Positions 1 through 4,540 of a stretch of DNA of 6,103 nucleotides are shown in pieces. A program made the position numbers and the translations under genes. Source of the DNA: Ruminococcaceae bacterium UBA1691 (GTDB lineage: Bacteria > Bacillota > Clostridia > Oscillospirales > Acutalibacteraceae); NCBI GenBank assembly GCA_002320555.1, contig DCJV01000081.1, positions 12,276-18,378 on the forward strand, given 5' to 3'. Numbering within the stretch: the first letter of the stretch is position 1; each line of letters starts with the position of its first letter. The notes beneath the pieces were generated by a model. That model saw only the letters and a program-made list of their open reading frames with translations, did no database searches and was not told the origin of the DNA.

Positions 1-544
1 TGCCCGTGACCGGCATGCAATTCATCTTCTGATTATAATAAAAATGCCCCTTTTTCGCAAAGGGAACCGCCATAACCATGGACTGCAGCCCCGGCCTCAC
101 ATCATAAACGATATTTGCCTTGAAATCGCCGCCCTTTCTGTTCTTTCCCAGCAGGACGAGATGCCGCTTCGTTTCCGTCACATCAAAGGACATATAGAAG
201 CCCTTTTTCTCGATCGTAATTGTGTGCGGAATTTCTGTATTGGTCGGCAGATGATATTTGTCAAACGGGAAGAGTGCCAGGTCATTGCACTCAAATTTCT
301 CCCCTGTCTGCCGGTCGAAGAGTGTCACGCCGCTCATGCCTCCATAGGAAAGGGTGCCGATGGTCATCTGCAACGTATACCGCTCGTCTGTGATCTGATA
401 AAAATCCCACTCCTTGATGCGCAGAGGGTTGGCCTTGATATCGCTGCGCACATAATCATACTGATTGGTTACGCAGTAGCCGGGCTCCGCCAGATTCCCC
501 TGCGTGTTCAAAAGACGGGTACGCTTGGTAATCTGATGCTGCAT
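1..544 (-). CDS. DUF2804 domain protein, N-terminal 181 residues (C-terminus outside window)
   Basis: The reading frame starts at an ATG whose complement lies at 542-544 and stays open to the left edge, so only the first 181 residues are seen. The family (DUF2804) is, from memory, usually about 330-340 residues, so roughly half is present. Recognisable features are an N-terminal segment with LLNTQGNLAEPGY (11-23), a KEWDFY block (44-49), and a closing stretch with MVMAVPF (156-162) and YYNQKMNCMPVTG (169-181), all of which I associate with DUF2804. There is no signal peptide or membrane segment, so it is probably cytoplasmic. The function of the family is not known to me. The start is supported by an AGAGAGGAG ribosome binding site six bases upstream, and the gene has its own extended -10 promoter after the groEL terminator. 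It therefore seems to be transcribed independently of the chaperonin operon. A plus-strand frame over the same bases is a shadow. Confidence 0.85.
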   Translation of the reverse strand, partial: MQHQITKRTRLLNTQGNLAEPGYCVTNQYDYVRSDIKANPLRIKEWDFYQITDERYTLQMTIGTLSYGGMSGVTLFDRQTGEKFECNDLALFPFDKYHLPTNTEIPHTITIEKKGFYMSFDVTETKRHLVLLGKNRKGGDFKANIVYDVRPGLQSMVMAVPFAKKGHFYYNQKMNCMPVTG

Positions 545-550
545 AAAATC

Positions 551-560
551 GCTCCTCTCT
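551..560 (-). promoter_or_regulatory. Ribosome binding site of the DUF2804 gene
   Basis: On the minus strand the sequence AGAGAGGAGC ends six bases before the ATG, which is good Shine-Dalgarno spacing. It supports the chosen start. Confidence 0.7.
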
Positions 561-586
561 CTGATTTGTATATTAGAACAATTCCA

Positions 587-614
587 ATTATATCATAGGA
601 GAATTTTTATGCAA
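587..614 (-). promoter_or_regulatory. Extended -10 sigma-A-type promoter for the DUF2804 gene
   Basis: Read on the minus strand: -35 TTGCAT (609-614), a 16-base spacer, and a perfect -10 TATAAT (587-592) preceded by TG-A, giving the extended -10 TGATATAAT. The predicted start point is near 580, leaving a leader of about 36 bases that contains the ribosome binding site. It lies just after the groEL terminator, so the downstream gene is probably an independent transcription unit. Confidence 0.7.
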
Positions 615-652
615 TGCTAAAATAAAAAATAAGAAGGAACACTTATAAATCG

Positions 653-700
653 CAAAATAAAAGCACCGTTTCCCTTTGCCATCGCATCGGGAAACGGCGC
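653..700 (-). terminator. Rho-independent terminator of the groES-groEL operon
   Basis: On the minus strand GCGCCGTTTCCC (689-700) pairs with GGGAAACGGTGC (663-674) over 12 base pairs with a single G-U pair, around a 14-base loop. TTTTATTTTG follows at once. It begins 27 bases after the groEL stop codon, so it closes the chaperonin transcript before the DUF2804 promoter. Confidence 0.93.
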
Positions 701-727
701 ATCATAATCGTTCAGGGGAATCAGAAA

Positions 728-2365
728 TTAATACATTCCGCCGCCTTGTGCCGCCATTGCCGCATTCGCAGCAGCGTCCGCAGCCGGATCGGGCTTATCG
801 GTGACAAGGGATTCCGTGGTGAGAACCATCGCCGCAACGGAAGAAGCGTTCTGGATCGCAGAACGGGTTACCTTCGTCGGATCAAGGATACCGGCCTCAA
901 ACATATCGACATACTGCTCGGTTGCAAAGTTGAAGCCATAGCCGGTCTTATCGGACTTCTTGATCTGGTCAACAATGACGGAGCCTTCCAGGCCCGCATT
1001 TGCAGCGATCTGGCGTACCGGCTCTTCAAGGGTCTTCAGAACGATCTTCACGCCGGTCTTCTCATCCGCGTCATCGGTCGCAAGCAGCTTCTCCACAGCG
1101 GGGATTGCATTGATGAGTGCAACGCCGCCGCCAGCAACGATACCCTCTTCCACTGCAGCCTTCGTAGCGGCCAGAGCATCTTCAATACGCAGCTTCTTCT
1201 CCTTCATCTCCGTCTCGGTTGCGGCGCCGACATGGATGACCGCAACACCGCCGGACAGCTTTGCAAGGCGCTCCTGCAGTTTCTCGCGATCAAAGTCGGA
1301 AGTGGTTTCCTCGATCTGAACCTTGATCTGGTGGATACGGCTCTTGATCGCATCCGCATCGCCCGCGCCGTCCACAATAATGGTGTTCTCCTTGGAGACT
1401 TTCACCTGGCGCGCACGGCCGAGCTGCGTCATCTGCGTATCTTTGAGCTCAAGGCCCAGATCAGCGGTGATCACCTCGCCGCCCGTCAGGATTGCAATAT
1501 CCTGCAGCATCTCCTTGCGCCTGTCGCCAAAGCCCGGGGCCTTAACGGCCACGCAAGTGAAGGTGCCGCGCATCTTGTTGACCAAAAGCGTGGCAAGCGC
1601 TTCGCCCTCGATATCCTCAGCAATGATAACCAGCTTCTTGCCGGATTGCAGCACCTGCTCCAGCAGCGGCAGAATCTCCTGGATGTTGGAAATCTTCTTA
1701 TCTGTAATCAGCACGTAAGCGTCGTCAATGACTGCTTCCATCTTATCTGTATCCGTGCACATATAGGGGGAAACATAGCCGCGGTCGAACTGCATGCCTT
1801 CCACAACATCGCAGTCCGTCTCAGCGGTCTTGGACTCTTCAACGGTAATCACGCCGTCCGCGGAAACTTTCTCCATCGCTTCGGCGATCAGCTTGCCGAT
1901 CGTCTCGTCGCCGGAAGAAACCGTAGCCACACGGGCGATATCATCGGAATTGGAAACCTGCTTGGAATTGGCCTTCACCGCTTCCACAGCAGCGTTAACG
2001 GCGTTCTGGATGCCCTTCTTGACCACCATCGGGTTTGCGCCGGCGGCTACGTTCTTCATGCCCTCGCGGACAAACGCCTGTGCAAGCAGTGTGGCGGTGG
2101 TAGTGCCGTCGCCCGCGACATCGTTGGTCTTTGTGGCGACTTCCTTGACAAGCTGCGCGCCCATATTCTCAAAGGGATCTTCCAGCTCGATTTCCTTTGC
2201 AATCGTCACGCCGTCGTTCGTGATCAGCGGCGCGCCGTATTTCTTATCGAGGACGACATTACGACCCTTCGGTCCAAGCGTAATTTTCACGGTGTTGCTC
2301 AGCTTATCAATGCCGGCCTGCAGAGCCTTGCGGGCCTCTTCGCCGTAGATGATCTGTTTAGACAT
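728..2365 (-). CDS. groEL: Chaperonin GroEL (Hsp60, Cpn60)
   Basis: This 545-residue protein is the large subunit of the bacterial chaperonin. In this family, two stacked seven-membered rings fold cytosolic proteins in an ATP-driven cycle with the GroES lid. Visible family marks are the ATP-binding TLGPKGRNV (29-37), NDGVTIA with the metal-binding Asp51, GDGTTTAT (85-92) with Asp86, the catalytic Asp396 in EDALAATKAAVEEG, and the chaperonin signature AAVEEGIVAGGG (403-414). Length is normal and all key residues are present. The start at 2365 (MSKQ) is preferred. A GGAGG ribosome binding site at 2375-2379 lies nine bases upstream, whereas a TTG two codons earlier would be only three bases from it. 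The tail ends in QGGGMY, lacking the long GGM repeat of enterobacterial GroEL. The gene follows groES after 42 bases in the same operon, so it shares the CIRCE-controlled promoter and ends at the terminator at 653-700. Long plus-strand frames across it are antisense shadows. Confidence 0.99.
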   Translation of the reverse strand: MSKQIIYGEEARKALQAGIDKLSNTVKITLGPKGRNVVLDKKYGAPLITNDGVTIAKEIELEDPFENMGAQLVKEVATKTNDVAGDGTTTATLLAQAFVREGMKNVAAGANPMVVKKGIQNAVNAAVEAVKANSKQVSNSDDIARVATVSSGDETIGKLIAEAMEKVSADGVITVEESKTAETDCDVVEGMQFDRGYVSPYMCTDTDKMEAVIDDAYVLITDKKISNIQEILPLLEQVLQSGKKLVIIAEDIEGEALATLLVNKMRGTFTCVAVKAPGFGDRRKEMLQDIAILTGGEVITADLGLELKDTQMTQLGRARQVKVSKENTIIVDGAGDADAIKSRIHQIKVQIEETTSDFDREKLQERLAKLSGGVAVIHVGAATETEMKEKKLRIEDALAATKAAVEEGIVAGGGVALINAIPAVEKLLATDDADEKTGVKIVLKTLEEPVRQIAANAGLEGSVIVDQIKKSDKTGYGFNFATEQYVDMFEAGILDPTKVTRSAIQNASSVAAMVLTTESLVTDKPDPAADAAANAAMAAQGGGMY

Positions 2366-2374
2366 AATCAATTA

Positions 2375-2379
2375 CCTCC
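2375..2379 (-). promoter_or_regulatory. Ribosome binding site deciding the groEL start
   Basis: GGAGG on the minus strand is nine bases from the ATG at 2365 and three from the alternative TTG at 2371, so it favours translation from the ATG. Confidence 0.75.
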
Positions 2380-2407
2380 AACAATATTGATGAATAAATA
2401 CGGATTC

Positions 2408-2692
2408 TTATTCGACAATCGCAAGAATGTCGCTCTGGCGGACGATGGTGTATTCCTCTTTATCGAGCTTGACCTCAGTACCGGAATACTTGCTGGTGAT
2501 CACCTTGTCACCGGGCTTTACGTACATCTCAACTTCCTTGCCATCCACCAGTCCACCGGGGCCGACTGCAACAACCTCCGCGATCTGCGGCTTTTCCTGA
2601 GCAGAAGCGGCGAGGATGAGGCCGCTCTTTGTGGTCTCTTCCACCTCGACGAGTTTCACGACGACACGGTCTGAAAGCGGTTTGATTGTCAT
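2408..2692 (-). CDS. groES: Co-chaperonin GroES (Hsp10, Cpn10)
   Basis: This 94-residue protein matches the usual GroES length. It forms the heptameric lid that closes the GroEL chamber. Visible features are the N-terminal IKPLSDRVVVK (3-13), the mobile loop around TTKSGLILAASAQEKP (20-35) whose hydrophobic tip (GLIL) contacts GroEL, VGPGG (43-47), the beta-hairpin region with KPGDKVITSKYSGTEVK (59-75), and the C-terminal EYTIVRQSDILAIVE (80-94). The start at 2692 is chosen because an AGGAGGAG ribosome binding site lies just upstream (2698-2705) and the protein then begins MTIKPLSDRV as expected. An in-frame extension to 2737 would run into the CIRCE operator and adds residues unlike GroES. 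It is the first gene of the groES-groEL operon. Confidence 0.98.
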   Translation of the reverse strand: MTIKPLSDRVVVKLVEVEETTKSGLILAASAQEKPQIAEVVAVGPGGLVDGKEVEMYVKPGDKVITSKYSGTEVKLDKEEYTIVRQSDILAIVE

Positions 2693-2697
2693 ATAGA

Positions 2698-2705
2698 CTC
2701 CTCCT
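2698..2705 (-). promoter_or_regulatory. Ribosome binding site of groES
   Basis: AGGAGGAG on the minus strand ends five bases before the ATG at 2692. It is a near-ideal Shine-Dalgarno sequence, as expected for a highly expressed chaperonin gene, and it excludes the longer in-frame start at 2737. Confidence 0.85.
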
Positions 2706-2730
2706 AAAAAATATAATTTACGCAGTTTGG

Positions 2731-2757
2731 TTAGCACTCAAACTTCCTGAGTGCTAA
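2731..2757 (-). promoter_or_regulatory. CIRCE operator (HrcA binding site)
   Basis: TTAGCACTC (2731-2739) and GAGTGCTAA (2749-2757) form a perfect nine-base inverted repeat around a nine-base spacer, exactly the CIRCE consensus. In Firmicutes this is the binding site of the heat-shock repressor HrcA, whose activity depends on GroEL itself, giving feedback control. Here it overlaps the predicted transcription start of groES, six bases after the -10 hexamer, so bound HrcA would block initiation. hrcA is not in the window. Confidence 0.98.
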
Positions 2758-2762
2758 GACAT

Positions 2763-2791
2763 ATTTTAGCCGTTTCCTCTGGAAAAATCAA
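2763..2791 (-). promoter_or_regulatory. groES-groEL promoter
   Basis: On the minus strand: -35 TTGATT (2786-2791), a 17-base spacer, and -10 TAAAAT (2763-2768). The predicted start point near 2756 falls inside the CIRCE operator. This is the usual vegetative-promoter layout of HrcA-controlled chaperonin operons. Confidence 0.8.
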
Positions 2792-2813
2792 GGCTTAAAT
2801 ATAAAGTTTACAA

Positions 2814-2942
2814 TTACGTCATAATATCATTGGAAAGCGCATATACGGGTTCCTTTCGCTCTGGCTGCCTCTTCTCCAAAATCAACAGTTCTGCATTGAA
2901 AAGGTTGCCCCGTATAACAATTTCGTCACATTTCAGAAGCAT
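2814..2942 (-). CDS. Possible 42-residue ORF upstream of groES, unrecognised
   Basis: An open frame on the minus strand starts at an ATG at 2942 and stops at a TAA at 2814-2816, just before the groES promoter. It would encode 42 mostly polar residues beginning MLLKCDEIVIRGNLFNAE, with no signal peptide or membrane helix. I do not recognise it. No Shine-Dalgarno sequence precedes the ATG, and only a weak promoter-like match (TTTACA at the -35 position) lies upstream. A frame of this length is expected by chance fairly often, so I list it only because it fills most of the otherwise empty gap between groES and the ligase gene. Confidence 0.15.
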   Translation of the reverse strand: MLLKCDEIVIRGNLFNAELLILEKRQPERKEPVYALSNDIMT

Positions 2943-2969
2943 GTATTGTGTTTTCCACGAATGTATTGT
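2941..2969 (+). repeat. Direct repeat ATGTATTGT in the ligase promoter region
   Basis: ATGTATTGT occurs at 2941-2949 and again at 2961-2969, exactly 20 bases apart, that is about two helical turns on the same DNA face. The copies overlap the predicted -35 and -10 hexamers of the ligase promoter, a layout that would suit a dimeric regulator. The reverse complement of the first eight bases recurs at 4416-4423. The repeat is directly visible; a regulatory role is inference. Confidence 0.5.
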
Positions 2970-2974
2970 AAAAT
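2946..2974 (+). promoter_or_regulatory. Predicted promoter of the Wzy_C-family gene
   Basis: -35 TTGTGT (2946-2951), a 17-base spacer, and -10 TAAAAT (2969-2974). The start point would be near 2981, leaving a leader of about 80 bases before the GTG. A short palindrome TTCAC-T-GTGAA (2988-2998) lies just after the predicted start and might be an operator. The rest of the gap from 2758 to 3060 holds the groES promoter and no convincing gene. Confidence 0.5.
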
Positions 2975-3047
2975 AAGCTGATTTTATTTCACTGTGAATT
3001 TTAAAGTGTGCGGCCAGTTACTGCGACCTGGGAATTTGGCTGCATAT

Positions 3048-3054
3048 AAGGAGA
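3048..3054 (+). promoter_or_regulatory. Ribosome binding site deciding the GTG start of the ligase gene
   Basis: AAGGAGA ends six bases before the GTG at 3061. No comparable site precedes the next in-frame ATG at codon 20 (3118), so the GTG start is preferred. Confidence 0.75.
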
Positions 3055-3060
3055 ATAGGT

Positions 3061-4389
3061 GTGAACAATCAAACCAACAGAGCTGCCCGGCTGCCATGCG
3101 ACCGGATCCCTTGGCGGATGGCTCTGGCTACCCTTATCTGTGCGGCATTTCTTCCCGAATATATCGCACCGATTTTTACTCTATCTACTTTTTTGGTCTT
3201 CAAGTGGTATTTCCGCCAGTCGAAACAGAAGGCCCGCATTGGCACGGTGGGCAAGGTTTTTCTCGTCTATATGTGTTATATGCTGCTTTCATTTCTCTGG
3301 TCGGATACCAAGATCTTTTCAATCCTTGTTCCACTCTTATGGATGGGGATGTTTCTGGGCGATATCTTTCTGTCCAACCTGATTGACCGGAGAGAGCGCC
3401 TTCGCCAGGCGATGTTTTTCCTGACGTTGGGAGCCGCGGCGGTCAGCGTGGTCGCTCTGCTCCAGATGCTGTGTATTAAGCTTGACGTTGCCTTCCCGAT
3501 TCCTTTCTGGAAAGACGTCGATCATTTTATTTTTAAATTTCTTCCCTTTTCCATTGTAACTGACTTTGTCTCCACGCGAGCAAGCGCGACCTTTGACAAT
3601 CCGCTCATCCTGGCGGCCTATCTGATCATGATTCTGCCGGTATCCATTTACAGCCTGTTTGAACTCAAAGAAAAATGGCAACGCGTAACCGCCGCCTTCT
3701 GTGTCCTTTTGATTTTTGGTGGAATTGCCGCTACCTATTCGCGCGGTGCATATCTGGCCGTCCTTGTCATGCTGGTCGTCCTGATGTTTTTGGGAAAAAA
3801 GCAGGCGCTCGGCATTACCGCTCTGTTTGCAGGCATCTTGCTATTGCTGCCGCAGAGCGTGTATCAGAGGCTGTTTGCCATTTTAGACCTTGATGTTTCC
3901 ACCGTTACACGCCTGGCCATCTGGGGTGGCTGTCTCAATATTTTTATGGAAAATCCCCTGTTCGGCGTCGGCGCCGGGACGGAAAACGTCACTACCCTTC
4001 TGCAAACCCGCTTCGGCATCAATCAGCCCCATGCACACAGCCTCTATTTTGAGCTGCTCGTTGAAGGCGGTCTGATCAGCATTCTATTTTTTGCGGTTGT
4101 ACTGAGCCTTCTGGTTTACGATATTTTTTTCCTGCTGCGCAGCGGTGGAAAGTGGTATAAGATGGGGATTGCTTATCTCTCTTCCCTTGCGGGCTTTCTG
4201 GTCTTTTCCGTCTTCGAATTTTCCCTACAGACGCCGAAGGAACTGCAATACTTCATGCTGTTTCTCGGCCTGATCGAAGCGTCAAAACGGCTCTGCCGGA
4301 AATCTATGGCAGAGCAGAACATACCGCATTCGCCGGCAGAGGACCCCTGCAAAGATAAAGGGTTGCCTGCATCCTCTGTATCCAATTGA
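3061..4389 (+). CDS. O-antigen ligase/polymerase-like membrane protein (Wzy_C family)
   Basis: This 442-residue polytopic membrane protein has about ten to twelve hydrophobic segments, roughly at 21-50, 65-82, 84-104, 117-137, 183-202, 209-224, 228-245, 248-265, 337-358, 366-388 and 395-407. Family marks in order are STRASATFDNP (171-181), TYSRGAYLA (225-233), the R284-W288 block before NPLFGVGAGT (298-307), and QPHAHSLYFELLVEGG (322-337) with the conserved HxHS. In O-antigen ligases (WaaL) and Wzy-type polymerases, the region containing such Arg and His residues transfers glycan chains from undecaprenyl-diphosphate outside the membrane. The organism is probably Gram-positive and so has no O-antigen. 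The likely roles are polymerising or attaching an exopolysaccharide, a teichoic-acid-like polymer or glycoprotein glycans, and the substrate cannot be told from sequence. Residues 408-442 form a hydrophilic tail. No glycosyltransferase or flippase gene adjoins it. Start is GTG, supported by AAGGAGA at 3048-3054. Confidence 0.88.
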   Translation: MNNQTNRAARLPCDRIPWRMALATLICAAFLPEYIAPIFTLSTFLVFKWYFRQSKQKARIGTVGKVFLVYMCYMLLSFLWSDTKIFSILVPLLWMGMFLGDIFLSNLIDRRERLRQAMFFLTLGAAAVSVVALLQMLCIKLDVAFPIPFWKDVDHFIFKFLPFSIVTDFVSTRASATFDNPLILAAYLIMILPVSIYSLFELKEKWQRVTAAFCVLLIFGGIAATYSRGAYLAVLVMLVVLMFLGKKQALGITALFAGILLLLPQSVYQRLFAILDLDVSTVTRLAIWGGCLNIFMENPLFGVGAGTENVTTLLQTRFGINQPHAHSLYFELLVEGGLISILFFAVVLSLLVYDIFFLLRSGGKWYKMGIAYLSSLAGFLVFSVFEFSLQTPKELQYFMLFLGLIEASKRLCRKSMAEQNIPHSPAEDPCKDKGLPASSVSN

Positions 4390-4412
4390 CAGAAACAATC
4401 GTGTAAGCCTTT

Positions 4413-4442
4413 TTGCAATACATTGCTGTGGCTGCTCATCAT
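4413..4442 (+). promoter_or_regulatory. Weak candidate promoter for the DEAD-box helicase gene
   Basis: TTGCAA (4413-4418), an 18-base spacer and CATCAT (4437-4442) match four of six bases in each hexamer. The start point would fall near 4449, at the left arm of the leader hairpin. A perfect inverted repeat GCAAT-AC-ATTGC (4415-4426) overlaps the -35. This is the best candidate in the gap, but it is poor, and read-through from the ligase gene is an alternative source of transcription. Confidence 0.25.
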
Positions 4443-4446
4443 TACG

Positions 4447-4521
4447 CCGGGCCCGGCCGTTCCTTTGCAGGGCTGTCATGCTCTGAAGCATAGGAAACGG
4501 ACACGGGGCCGGTAATTTTTT
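4447..4521 (+). terminator. Terminator-like hairpin with T6 tract in front of the helicase gene
   Basis: A GC-rich left arm CCGGGCCCGGCCGTTCC (4447-4463) can pair, with a few bulges, with the right-arm segments GGAAACGG (4493-4500) and CGGGGCCGG (4504-4512). An inner hairpin ATGCT-CTGA-AGCAT (4478-4491) sits in the loop. TAA and six Ts (4516-4521) follow. It could end the ligase transcript. The helicase ATG is only 19 bases after the T tract, leaving no room for a promoter between them, so helicase transcription must pass through this structure. It may therefore act as an attenuator. Confidence 0.65.
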
Positions 4522-4540
4522 AAGAAAACGAGGAAAAAAC

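Noticed and set aside
44..598. A 184-codon plus-strand open frame at the left edge
   Set aside because: It is antisense to the DUF2804 gene, which has family motifs, a ribosome binding site and an extended -10 promoter on the minus strand.
2366..2371. Upstream TTG start giving GroEL two extra residues
   Set aside because: The GGAGG site is only three bases from this TTG but nine from the ATG at 2365, and GroEL conventionally begins near MSKQ.
746..2674. A 642-codon plus-strand open frame running antisense across groEL and into groES
   Set aside because: It lies wholly opposite two unmistakable chaperonin genes, has no recognisable protein features and no ribosome binding site of note. Long antisense frames are a common by-product of the codon bias of highly expressed genes.
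2693..2737. In-frame upstream start that would extend GroES by 15 residues
   Set aside because: The extension overlaps the ribosome binding site and the CIRCE operator, and the residues do not resemble GroES.
4386..4391. A perfect -35-like TTGACA at the ligase stop codon
   Set aside because: No acceptable -10 hexamer lies 16 to 19 bases downstream; the sequence there is mainly a T run.
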